Shown here: in pieces, positions 1-7,254 of the stretch
Layout: each line of letters starts with the position of its first letter
Numbering within the stretch: the stretch's first letter is position 1
From: Acetobacteraceae bacterium
GTDB taxonomy: Bacteria; Pseudomonadota; Alphaproteobacteria; Acetobacterales; Acetobacteraceae
NCBI GenBank assembly: GCA_947455205.1
Contig: CANGNF010000036.1
Span: 1-52,996, forward strand
Length of the DNA stretch: 52,996 nucleotides
Reading direction: 5' to 3'
Translations under genes and position numbers: made by a program
The notes under the pieces: generated by a model
What the model saw: only the letters and a program-made list of their open reading frames with translations
Database searches by the model: none
Told to the model about the DNA's origin: nothing

Positions 1-250
1 CCACCAGCACATCGCCGATGTTGTTGTGGCTGATCGAGAGGTCGCGCTGCCACCCGGCGTTGTCCGGGTCGGCGGCGGCCAGCCGCTCGGCGATGGCCAT
101 GGCGGCGCGAAAGGCGGCCAGCGCCCCGGCGCCATCGCCCTGCGCCACCAGCACATCGCCGATGTCGTTGTGGCTGACCGAGAGGTCGCGCTGCCACTGG
201 GCATTGCCCGGGTCGGCGGCGGCCAGCCGCTCGGCGATGGCCATGGCGGC
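1..250 (-). repeat. 144-bp tandem TPR-coding repeats
   Basis: Two copies of a 144-bp unit (48 codons) lie in tandem, starting at 1 and at 145 on the plus strand, with only scattered mismatches. They encode consecutive TPR-like units of the TIR-NTPase protein. The array probably continues beyond the left edge. The length in whole codons keeps frame if copies are gained or lost. Confidence 0.8.
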
Positions 251-2221
251 GCGAGCCCGCAACATTGCCGCCTGCACATTCCCCACAACTCGGAGCAGCA
301 AATCGCTTGCTTCCCTCGCCGCTCCTGCTGCAGCGCCCAAAGCAGCATCCGCCGGCGCGCCCGCCATGCCAATGCGGTGCGAAGCATCCCACCACAACAC
401 AGCCAACTCAGCCCTGGACGAGCCGGCCAATGCTTCTGCCCAGCCTGCCATGGCCTTGAAAGCCGGCTCCCAACCGCCCGCACCGGCCAGCCGGGCAGCC
501 AGAGACGCCGCGTCCTGCTCCATCTGGCGGGGGAACTCAGCCAGGGCGAAGCCGTCCGGCATGTCGCCGCTCGCCACCCCGGCCAACACCTGCGGCCATA
601 GCCAATCGGCCAGGCGGCGCCGGCCCTCTGCCACTTCCACCACGAAGTCGGCGCCGGCCGTGGCCGGATCTTGCAGCCAGTCGCGTAGGCTTTTGTGGAA
701 GGGCGCCCAGCCCTCGACCTGCAACTCGAACAAGCCGCCCAGGCTTTCGCGGAACCGCGCCTGCTGCCGCACGCCCCAGCCGAAGATCCCCGCCAGTACC
801 GCGTCCGGCACCGGCCGCAGCGCCGCCATCAGCACCGAAAGCACCGGCAACACCTCTCGCTCATAGGCGGCTGGGTCGGGGAATTGGCGGCGGAACCAGC
901 GCTCGTACAGGCCAACCAGTTCCTGCGGCAGGTCCTCCGGCGAATCCAGCACGACATGCCCCTTCTCCACCGCGCGGCGCAGCGCCCGCAGGTAGAGCAT
1001 GTTGCCGCCCGATGCCGCGGCCACGCGCTGCGCCAATCGCGTCGCATTTACGTCATCGCGGCCCTCACCAGCCAGCCAGCCTTTGGCATAGGCCAGCACA
1101 TCCTGCCGGTTCTCCTCCTGCTCCGCGTCAATGCGGTGTGGCGTCAACGCGGCGAATTGCCGCTGGATCGGCATTTCTGGCCGGCTGGTTACCAGCAGTG
1201 AAATCCAGGACGGCAGCTTCGGCGCGAACTCGGCTAGCACCTCGGCCAACTCGCTGCGGTTGCCCTTCATCGTCTCATCCAGCGCGTCAAGGATGATGAG
1301 GAAGCGGTCCTGGCGCTGGCCGCCATCAATCATCAGCCCGAGCGGCTTGATCAGCAGGTTATTGAACAACTCAGGCGCTGTGCCGGGAGGAATCGACTTG
1401 GCCTCCGGGTCAGCCCGCCGCAGCAGGTCAAGCAGCAAGGTACGGAAGCTTGGCAGTCTTGTGGCCAGTTGGAAGGCAAGGGTGCGAATGATTGGTCCAG
1501 GTTCGCGCCGGCCCTCCAGATTATACCGGCACAGGCTGAGCGCGACGACGTTGGAGCGACCGTAATGTGCCACCCATGCGGCAAATGCGCTTTTGCCCAT
1601 GCCTGGCCCGCCCGACAGCCAGAACATGCGTGATGGGTCGTTGCTCAGTCGCCACTTCTCCAGCGCCTCCAGCAGCCATTGCCTGCCGACGAAGCCTTCA
1701 ATCAGCGGATAAACCTCCGCAGCCTGCAGTTCCGGCTGCAGTCGGCGCTGGAGTTCCTCGATTTCTCCGGCAAAGCGCTTGGTGGTGTCACGGTCCAGCA
1801 CTGCCCGAATGTCGCTCAGCCGCGCCTCATACCAAACCTCATAATCCGCCGGCGGGTCGTCGGCCTTTCGCTTGGCCCAGTCATGCATATCCAGCCATTG
1901 GATGTGGCTGATCGTCACCGGCTGCGTGACTTGCTCTTCGGCTTCCAGCAGCACGGTGGCGATGGCACCACCCTTGTGATGCAGAGCGATGGAAAGCTCG
2001 TCCAGGCACACACCCGGATTGCGCGTGGCGTGCCTCGAGAGGAAGCCCAATGTCCAATCGGTATCGCGCAGCCCATCGATGATCGTCCGGCGCCAGTCAT
2101 CGCCCGCGCGAATCTCCGACCTGTCCAACCACACTTCGTGGCCGAGTTTGCGCAGGTCGTCAGCCAGACGATCCACCAAGCCCGCATTGGCGTCGTGGCC
2201 ATAACTGAAGAAGAGCTTCAT
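1..2221 (-). CDS. TIR-NTPase (NACHT-like)-TPR protein, 3' end outside window
   Basis: The first 740 codons are visible; the gene continues past the left edge. Residues 1-100 form a TIR domain: FSYGHDAN near the start, then GHEVWLDR, and VCLDEL with Glu75 at the place of the catalytic Glu of NAD-cleaving TIR domains. A STAND/NACHT-type NTPase follows, with Walker A GGPGMGKS (about 204-211), Walker B LIILDALDE (about 308-316) and LLVTSRPE shortly after. From about residue 690 there are 48-residue TPR-like repeats (WQRDLSVSHNDIGDVLV type), two of them near-identical at the DNA level. GGAGG lies 6 bases before the ATG, which fixes the start. The family pattern is a sensor (TPR), a switch (NTPase) and an effector (TIR), as in bacterial immune or signalling STAND proteins. 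The immune role is inferred from architecture and the accessory context. Confidence 0.88.
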   Translation of the reverse strand, partial: MKLFFSYGHDANAGLVDRLADDLRKLGHEVWLDRSEIRAGDDWRRTIIDGLRDTDWTLGFLSRHATRNPGVCLDELSIALHHKGGAIATVLLEAEEQVTQPVTISHIQWLDMHDWAKRKADDPPADYEVWYEARLSDIRAVLDRDTTKRFAGEIEELQRRLQPELQAAEVYPLIEGFVGRQWLLEALEKWRLSNDPSRMFWLSGGPGMGKSAFAAWVAHYGRSNVVALSLCRYNLEGRREPGPIIRTLAFQLATRLPSFRTLLLDLLRRADPEAKSIPPGTAPELFNNLLIKPLGLMIDGGQRQDRFLIILDALDETMKGNRSELAEVLAEFAPKLPSWISLLVTSRPEMPIQRQFAALTPHRIDAEQEENRQDVLAYAKGWLAGEGRDDVNATRLAQRVAAASGGNMLYLRALRRAVEKGHVVLDSPEDLPQELVGLYERWFRRQFPDPAAYEREVLPVLSVLMAALRPVPDAVLAGIFGWGVRQQARFRESLGGLFELQVEGWAPFHKSLRDWLQDPATAGADFVVEVAEGRRRLADWLWPQVLAGVASGDMPDGFALAEFPRQMEQDAASLAARLAGAGGWEPAFKAMAGWAEALAGSSRAELAVLWWDASHRIGMAGAPADAALGAAAGAAREASDLLLRVVGNVQAAMLRARAAMAIAERLAAADPGNAQWQRDLSVSHNDIGDVLVAQGDGAGALAAFRAAMAIAERLAAADPDNAGWQRDLSISHNNIGDVLV

Positions 2222-2696
2222 GGCTGCCTCCAGGTATTTATTCTCGACCAACAAGGGGCACGGCTTCTTGGGCCCGAGTTCCAGCACAATATAGACGGAG
2301 GTTGCGCGCTCTCTTCAGGCCGGCATATACGTACATTCGCTTATTTCATGAATTTAGACACTGACATCTGCGCGCAAATTTGTGGTTGCCGCGAACAGCA
2401 TGAGTGCCACTGAGCGCGCCAATTTTGTAAATATAAGCAAAAAGGAGTTATTGTAATTAGTGTCTCTTGGGCGACGGATCCGGTGATCCGCGAGGCGGTT
2501 GAGGGCGAGAAGAGCCGCGCCTCGACGCGCATCACCTTTCACAGAGCCTGTCGTTATTTCGCTTCAAGTAGGCCAAAGCCCGGTTCACGCGAGAGGAGAT
2601 GGACACCTGGCTGCGCCGGCACGGCGTGCTATTGGCCGGCCACGACATGGACAAGTGACCGATGGCCTGTAGCCGCAGGCAAGTCACGCCGGCACC
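2222..2696. other. Intergenic region, no supported gene
   Basis: This stretch holds the leader of the TIR-NTPase gene, including its GGAGG site just before 2221. A relatively AT-rich part at about 2330-2460 is a plausible promoter area. Short reading frames on both strands have no recognisable domain or ribosome binding site. One frame near 2580-2658 reads FTREEMDTWLRRHG, which looks protein-like but is too short to name. Confidence 0.5.
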
Positions 2697-2924
2697 ATGA
2701 AGGCGGTGCATTGGCTACGACTACAGGCCGAGGGGTTAGGCAAGGAGACAAAGTTCTGTTGTGCGGGTTATGCGCTGATGGAGAACAGGAATGGCCTGAT
2801 CGTTAGCGCGGTAGCCACCCGTGCCTCAAGCCATGCCGATCAGCTGGCGGCGCTGCGCGCCGAGCGGCCGAAGCCGACCACGCTTGGCGCCGACACGGCA
2901 GCCAATGCTAAGAAGATCCGCTGA
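2697..2924 (+). pseudogene. IS5-type transposase fragment
   Basis: The translated segment contains GYALMENRNGLIV followed by TLGAD, which matches the conserved core of IS5-family DDE transposases (usually GHALMENRHGLIV ... TLGADKGYD). The part after TLGAD does not continue as the family does (no KGYD). Nothing upstream resembles the N-terminal half. It is therefore a decayed piece of an insertion sequence. No terminal inverted repeats could be identified around it. Confidence 0.6.
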
Positions 2925-3193
2925 AACGGCCTCGCCCGGGGTGGGGCTGGCCTCACCCCGGAGCGAACGGCGGGTTGGGCAGATTTAGCCGGCGCCAAGT
3001 GCCAAAGTGGGTCCGATTTCGGGAGGCGTTGACGATTCTGTAGGCCGCGAGGGAAATTCCCCCAAGGTAGTGTTTTCCCCCTGCTGCGCGACAAAGCCCC
3101 ACAGCAGCAGGTGTTGCCAAAGCATAACTGTGCTGTGGCTCCACCCGCTACTGGCTTAGCTGACAGTGTCGGCGGCAAATCGCTTAGATCACA

Positions 3194-3793
3194 TCAGCGC
3201 ACACTATAAATGCATAGCGCTTTCTTCACGATCAAATCAGCAACCTCCTGGCTGATTTTCACGGATAGACGCTCAGGAGATTTAGGACGAATCTGAACAG
3301 ATCGCGCCTCCATCAATTTCCAAGTGCCCGACGAGAACCTTTTTAACGTGATACAGGTCGCTTTTGAAGAATAGCGGTAGGCCTTTGCCGTGGGGCCCGC
3401 CCTCGTGTGCTCAACAACGACGCCGCCGCGATTGGAACTGGGAATGCCACTTCTACTCAGTGTATCCTCAACCCGCCTGACAATTTCGAGGACCTCCTCA
3501 AATGTACTAGTCGCAAATTGTGTCGCCCTTCCGTTCACTTCTCGCAGCATTTCCTCGACTGAGGCCCTGAACTTCGCTAGCTTCAAGGCTAATTTCCCCT
3601 CGGCAGCTAACAAAATAGCCTCGTCTTCCTTATTTTGAGAATATCGTAAAGCCCTACGCATGTTATTGATTTCGTTTGATAAGTCCTCTGAATCTTTGTC
3701 GGTCACGGTGCATTCCCGCCTAGGCTTCAGCGGTGATGGCTTTTCTACAGTGTTCGACACTTCGAAGGATGGATGTTCATTTGATAGGCTCAC
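3194..3793 (-). CDS. Hypothetical protein (199 aa)
   Basis: Not recognised. The start is a GTG with AAGGAG 7 bases upstream, so the longer frame upstream of it is probably leader. The protein starts MSLSNEHPSFEV. A charged helical middle (about 50-110, MRRALRYSQNKEDEAILLAA and following) could be a coiled coil, and a basic C-terminal third follows. Base composition is clearly lower in GC than the rest of the window, with an AT-rich leader at 3794-3904, which suggests recent acquisition. No catalytic motif or membrane segment is visible. Confidence 0.6.
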   Translation of the reverse strand: MSLSNEHPSFEVSNTVEKPSPLKPRRECTVTDKDSEDLSNEINNMRRALRYSQNKEDEAILLAAEGKLALKLAKFRASVEEMLREVNGRATQFATSTFEEVLEIVRRVEDTLSRSGIPSSNRGGVVVEHTRAGPTAKAYRYSSKATCITLKRFSSGTWKLMEARSVQIRPKSPERLSVKISQEVADLIVKKALCIYSVR

Positions 3794-3904
3794 TAAAATT
3801 CTCCTTAATGCGGAAATTATGATCCGTATAAATAAGAAATATCCCGAATGGGACAATACAATATGGCTGGTGATATATATAATTCAATAGTATTATTCGT
3901 TATT
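3794..3904 (-). promoter_or_regulatory. AT-rich leader of the 199-aa gene
   Basis: This segment between the convergently placed lower-GC genes is strongly AT-rich for this genome. On the minus strand it includes a possible TTGTCC (-35-like) followed about 17 bases later by ATTTAT, upstream of the AAGGAG ribosome binding site. The hexamers are weak matches, so only the general promoter location is supported. Confidence 0.3.
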
Positions 3905-4291
3905 TTATATTTTTACGCCTGCCGCATTTATTGAATGCCTGCCACGCCGGCGCATCGCGTATGGCGGTGCTTGCCGTACCCGGCCGATCACACTGCCCCC
4001 AACAAGAGCAGTCTCCAGTGGGTCTAGTCGGCACCAGTGGACGACGTCAAACCTGTCGTTAATGGCAGCGCGATAAGGCGTGGCTCTTTGAGGAGGAACG
4101 CGAAGTAACGTGGCACTACCGTCAGGCGCCTGCGCATCCTGGATGCATGGCGCAACACGTCGGTGGACTGAGCCTACCAACCTCCAGCCAATGATGTGGG
4201 ATGCTTGCGGAACTGGCCCGTAAGCAACGACCTCATCCCGAGCGGTAGTACGGATCTTCTCCGCCTCATCGCTCAGCCATGCTCCAATCAT
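3905..4291 (-). CDS. Hypothetical protein, possibly the C-terminal half of a frameshifted gene
   Basis: Not recognised. The ATG at 4291 overlaps the stop of the upstream frame as ATGA, the geometry of translational coupling. However, this frame stays open upstream of that ATG to about 4392 and there reads as acidic, protein-like sequence (VGCDFGDLDILPRDEWEEE), better than the annotated tail of the upstream frame. That favours one original gene split by a frameshift near 4370-4395. The visible protein includes VAYGPVPQASHIIGWRLVGS and a basic tail. No domain identified. Confidence 0.45.
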   Translation of the reverse strand: MIGAWLSDEAEKIRTTARDEVVAYGPVPQASHIIGWRLVGSVHRRVAPCIQDAQAPDGSATLLRVPPQRATPYRAAINDRFDVVHWCRLDPLETALVGGSVIGRVRQAPPYAMRRRGRHSINAAGVKI

Positions 4292-4656
4292 GGCGCGTTC
4301 ACTTTTGGTGACGACGTCAGGCTCCTCCTCCCACTCGTCGCGGGGTAAAATGTCCAGGTCGCCGAAGTCGCAACCGACCAGAACTCGTCCAACGTCTCAC
4401 GACCCTGCTTCGCTCTGTACAGTACTTTGATTTGATCCGCTCCGTAGGTTGGCGGACTCCTAGCTGGTTGAATCATCATTCCCTCTGTGAGCAACAAGCC
4501 CCGGTATACTTGCTTGAACGACGAGATGTCCCTCTCGAGGCATGTTGCGGAGATGGAAGCCGGATTTTCTGAAAACAAGGGCATTCTAACGTTTATCGAA
4601 AAAATTTTATGAAACACACCTTTTGTGCCTTCACGCTTGCCTTGGTCATACGTCAA
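4288..4656 (-). CDS. Hypothetical protein, possibly the N-terminal half of a frameshifted gene
   Basis: Not recognised. The frame opens with a TTG and has no convincing ribosome binding site, so the true start is uncertain; an internal ATG (MPLFSENPAS) is another option. Sequence such as FSINVRMPLFSENPAS and SFKQVYRGLLLTEGMM looks like genuine globular protein. The last 30 residues are serine/threonine-rich and look like out-of-frame reading of the downstream gene. See the 3905-4291 entry: together they may be one broken gene. Confidence 0.4.
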   Translation of the reverse strand: MTYDQGKREGTKGVFHKIFSINVRMPLFSENPASISATCLERDISSFKQVYRGLLLTEGMMIQPARSPPTYGADQIKVLYRAKQGRETLDEFWSVATSATWTFYPATSGRRSLTSSPKVNAP

Positions 4657-4789
4657 ACTTCCACCGCCTCCGCTCAGAAATACTAGATTGAGCTGATGCT
4701 CGTAGGTGGGTCTTAGTTCTCAAGGTCAAGCCTCTAAATTTCTTTTTCCCCGTGTAAGGCGTCTTTCCCGGGTGAATCGCGCCTTTACT

Positions 4790-5371
4790 TCACTGGGTGG
4801 AGAGGGGCGATCGTCCAGCGTGCTCCTCCGCCATTAGATCCACCACACGCCGCCAGATACGCCATAGCGCCCGAGCGTCCGCAAGCGCACGATGTTGGAC
4901 GTGGCGCGGCTGCGCCTCTGCGTCCTTCGCAGCGCCAACAATGCGGCGGACCGTTGCTGCCCATTCGCCCTGGGAGGGGTTCAGGCGCCGCTGGATTGGC
5001 CGACAGGCCTCGACGTAAGCCTCAGTGACATAGCCAACGTCGACGTCGCGGCTGATGCCGCCAGCGGCCAGCAACCGGTTAACCCAACGCAGGTCATAAC
5101 CTGGCGCATCGGAGACGCAGACCACGCCGGGCGAGAGCAAGGCTGCGGCCGCGCGCGTCGCCACGAATCTGGCTGGTAGCCCGTCCCTCGCCAACATCTC
5201 GCGCGAGATGCCCGTCACGGCTTCCGACAGCGACGACCAATCATCCCATCCCGGCTCCGGACGAATCAGGTAGCTCTCGGCTGCTCCGCTCTCCCCTACC
5301 CATGCGATCTCGGTTGGGAAGGAGTCGAAGCCCAGCGATGACGCTTCTACGTCGATGAACATCAAGGCCAC
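4790..5371 (-). CDS. DEDDh-family 3'-5' exonuclease (DnaQ-like)
   Basis: A compact 193-aa protein consisting of a single exonuclease fold. Exo I is FIDVEASSLG (Asp7, Glu9), Exo II is in SDAPGYDLRW (Asp93 most likely), and Exo III is HRALADARALW (His160, Asp165), the DEDDh signature. The family removes nucleotides from 3' ends of DNA or RNA with two metal ions; the substrate cannot be told from sequence. The start is a GTG placed immediately after the stop of the upstream (broken) gene, so it is probably translated by coupling. An ATG three codons later is the alternative. It is the last gene of a co-directional array containing a metallophosphoesterase and an AAA+ ATPase. Confidence 0.85.
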   Translation of the reverse strand: MALMFIDVEASSLGFDSFPTEIAWVGESGAAESYLIRPEPGWDDWSSLSEAVTGISREMLARDGLPARFVATRAAAALLSPGVVCVSDAPGYDLRWVNRLLAAGGISRDVDVGYVTEAYVEACRPIQRRLNPSQGEWAATVRRIVGAAKDAEAQPRHVQHRALADARALWRIWRRVVDLMAEEHAGRSPLSTQ

Positions 5372-5709
5372 TCAGGTTCCCTCATGGCTAGGCGCTGCGG
5401 CGCTTGGTCTGGGTCCGAGATCGCCTGGGTCAATCCCATGCCGGCCCGCCTTCGTGTGATCCAGCTCGCGCCACTTGACGGCCGCCTCCCGGGCCCGCGT
5501 CATACGCAGCAGGCTACTTTCAACTTGCGCGATCGCCCTGGCGACGATGCGACGATGCCGGGCATGACGCCGACGTACTCGATGGCCTTTCGCTCCCTGC
5601 CTTGCCAAGGAGGCAGCAACGCGCACAGCACGCGGAGGACCTGACGCAGCACGCCAATGCGTCGGTTGTCATCTGGCTCAATGGCTGGATCACCCTGCAG
5701 TCGCGGCAT
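5372..5709 (-). pseudogene. Small conserved-looking gene broken by an 8-bp tandem duplication
   Basis: Two frames join here. The upstream frame reads LRVLCALLPPWQGRERKAIE and then MPGIVA before going to nonsense. The downstream frame reads RAIAQVESSLLRMTRAREAA and ends just before the exonuclease GTG. At 5543-5558 the plus-strand octamer gacgatgc occurs twice in tandem. Deleting one copy fuses the frames as MPGIVARAIAQVE and gives an open frame of 109 codons from an ATG at 5709 to the stop at 5372. The start is uncertain, since no clear ribosome binding site is seen and the ATG overlaps the preceding gene by 20 bases. Function unknown. Confidence 0.65.
5543..5558. repeat. Tandem 8-bp duplication (gacgatgc x2) causing a frameshift
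   Basis: Two exact copies of gacgatgc lie side by side inside the coding frame of the small gene at 5372-5709. Eight is not a multiple of three, so the second copy shifts the frame. Loss of one copy would restore a continuous protein. With only two copies it is a simple duplication; slippage could still make it reversible. Confidence 0.8.
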
Positions 5710-5971
5710 CGAGGTATTGCCGGATGTCGTCCAAGACGATGGCGCTGACGTAGACGGCTCCCAGGAATTCATTCGGATCCACAGACGCCTCCAGCAGCCC
5801 CAGCGCTTCATGCCCCAGTGCTCGCGCGCTTACCCGGACTTGGTGTTCGTCACAGCCGATCTTGGGCATGCCAACCGCCGATGCACGCGGCGATCGCGTC
5901 ACCGCTGTGTGCAGTGCCAGCACCCGCTGCATGACATCGAGCGCCGCCATAAATTCAGCCTCCGGACTCAT
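5690..5971 (-). CDS. Hypothetical protein (93 aa)
   Basis: Not recognised. The start chosen is an ATG with GGAGGAGA close upstream, giving MSPEAEFMAALDVMQRVL. An alternative ATG at 6043 overlaps the phosphoesterase stop as ATGA and would add 24 residues. The C-terminal half (LGLLEASVDPNEFLGAVYVS, then LDDIRQYL) looks like an ordinary helical protein. It sits between the metallophosphoesterase and the broken small gene on the same strand, so it is probably part of the same transcript. Confidence 0.6.
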   Translation of the reverse strand: MSPEAEFMAALDVMQRVLALHTAVTRSPRASAVGMPKIGCDEHQVRVSARALGHEALGLLEASVDPNEFLGAVYVSAIVLDDIRQYLDAATAG

Positions 5972-6039
5972 CGCCTCTCCTCCTGCTGTCAGGCTAGGGA
6001 GCGTGTTGGAAACTCCACAGATAAATTTGGTCATCGAGT

Positions 6040-6576
6040 TCATGCGAAGCTGCCGTGCGGCTTCGCTACACGCGGCACTTGATGCCGCATGCGACGCAGG
6101 ATTTCCGGCATCCCAACGGGCCGATAGTTCCAGGCATCAACGCCAACATCGCAACTCTGGGTATCGCCGGGCAGCCGCCCATGGGAATGGCCGTATAGAT
6201 GCAGGCTACCGTGATGGCTCCGGTGCCATACCCGCATGGCGTAGTGCAGCAGCACCACCGAGACCCCGCCCACCGCGATCTCAGCAATCGGCTGGCTACT
6301 GGCCCAGCCTTGCGCAACGCGCGTCTCCTCGCCGTCGTGGTTGCCCCAGACCAGGTGCTTGCGTCCATGCAGCCTGGACAGGTAGCTCGACGGTGCGCGG
6401 GGATTGCGAAAGCAGAAGTCGCCGAGGTGCCAGACCTCGTCATCCGGCGCTACCGCCTCATTCCAGGTGGCGATCAACGCCGCGTCCATCTCCGTCACCG
6501 TGGCGAAGGGGCGTGCGCAGTAGCGAATGATGTTGGCGTGGCCAAAATGAGTATCTGAGATGAACCAGGTTGCCAT
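6040..6576 (-). CDS. Calcineurin-like metallophosphoesterase
   Basis: The full set of metallophosphoesterase motifs is present: SDTHFGH (Asp8, His10), HLGDF (Asp53), GNHD (79-82), LLHY (His111) and YGHSH (His130, His132). At 178 aa it is close to the minimal single-domain size. This family uses a dimetal centre to cleave phosphomono- or diesters, including nucleic-acid ends and cyclic nucleotides; the substrate here is unknown. GAGAAG lies a few bases before the ATG. It lies between two unrecognised genes in an array that begins with an AAA+ ATPase and ends with an exonuclease, which suggests nucleic-acid or nucleotide processing. Confidence 0.87.
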   Translation of the reverse strand: MATWFISDTHFGHANIIRYCARPFATVTEMDAALIATWNEAVAPDDEVWHLGDFCFRNPRAPSSYLSRLHGRKHLVWGNHDGEETRVAQGWASSQPIAEIAVGGVSVVLLHYAMRVWHRSHHGSLHLYGHSHGRLPGDTQSCDVGVDAWNYRPVGMPEILRRMRHQVPRVAKPHGSFA

Positions 6577-6642
6577 GGGCTTCTCGAATAGCGTGGTGAG
6601 ATGGAGCGCAATCGGCAGTAGGCGGCACGCGGCACGCGACCT

Positions 6643-7227
6643 TCAGCGCCGAAATCGCGCGTCATCCCGTGCCCATGCCGGGTGACAGGTGTACCGGTTG
6701 CGAAACGCGCTGGCGCCGACCGCCTGCAACTCCGCGCGCCTGGCGCTGGAGAGGTTGAGGTAACAGCCGCCTACGCGCACCAACTCGGCGTCCGCCGTGC
6801 CGTCATAGGCACAGACATGATTGGTCAATTCCTGACACCAGCGCACGATCGGTGCCGCAGCCTCCGGTGCGCGCGTATAGAGCCTGGCGGTGCCGAAATT
6901 CTCCTTCCACTGCAGAACCTTGATGCTGGCACCCAAGCCGCGTGCGTCCAGCGCATGGACCAGGAGTTCTACCGCACCGAACCAGCCGAGCGGCAGGTCC
7001 TGCACATGCCGCGCCGCCTCTGCGCAGTGCCGAGCCAGCGCATTCCGCCGCAGTTGCCAGGCAATGCCATCGCGTGGTGGCAGTGGCGGTGCCAGCGGTC
7101 GCCCAGCAGCACCGGACGATGCGTCAACGGCTCGCGTGCTAACGGTGAAATCGCACTCAGGCTGGCGCACCGCCAGGATGGAGGGATGCCGCCGGACCTG
7201 GCTCGGCGTGGGATTGCTGATCGACAT
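6643..7227 (-). CDS. Hypothetical protein (194 aa)
   Basis: Not recognised. The start is an ATG with GAGGA 7 bases upstream; a GTG 15 bases earlier is the alternative. The first 60 residues are low-complexity and proline/arginine-rich. The rest looks globular, with VQDLPLGWFGAVELLVHAL, TNHVCAYDGTADAELVRVGG and YLNLSSARRAEL. The gene starts 27 bases after the stop of the AAA+ ATPase gene and is followed at 66 bases by the metallophosphoesterase, so it is probably co-transcribed with both. No catalytic motif or membrane segment is visible. Confidence 0.65.
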   Translation of the reverse strand: MSISNPTPSQVRRHPSILAVRQPECDFTVSTRAVDASSGAAGRPLAPPLPPRDGIAWQLRRNALARHCAEAARHVQDLPLGWFGAVELLVHALDARGLGASIKVLQWKENFGTARLYTRAPEAAAPIVRWCQELTNHVCAYDGTADAELVRVGGCYLNLSSARRAELQAVGASAFRNRYTCHPAWARDDARFRR

Positions 7228-7254
7228 CGTAATCGTCCTCACTGTCCGGCTGAG

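Noticed and set aside
1..250. Regular repeats resembling a CRISPR-like array
   Set aside because: The period is 144 bp, a whole number of codons, and it encodes TPR units. There are no short palindromic repeats with unique spacers.
2840..3178. 112-codon minus-strand frame
   Set aside because: Cys/Arg/Pro-rich, no start signal, and it overlaps the transposase fragment on the other strand.
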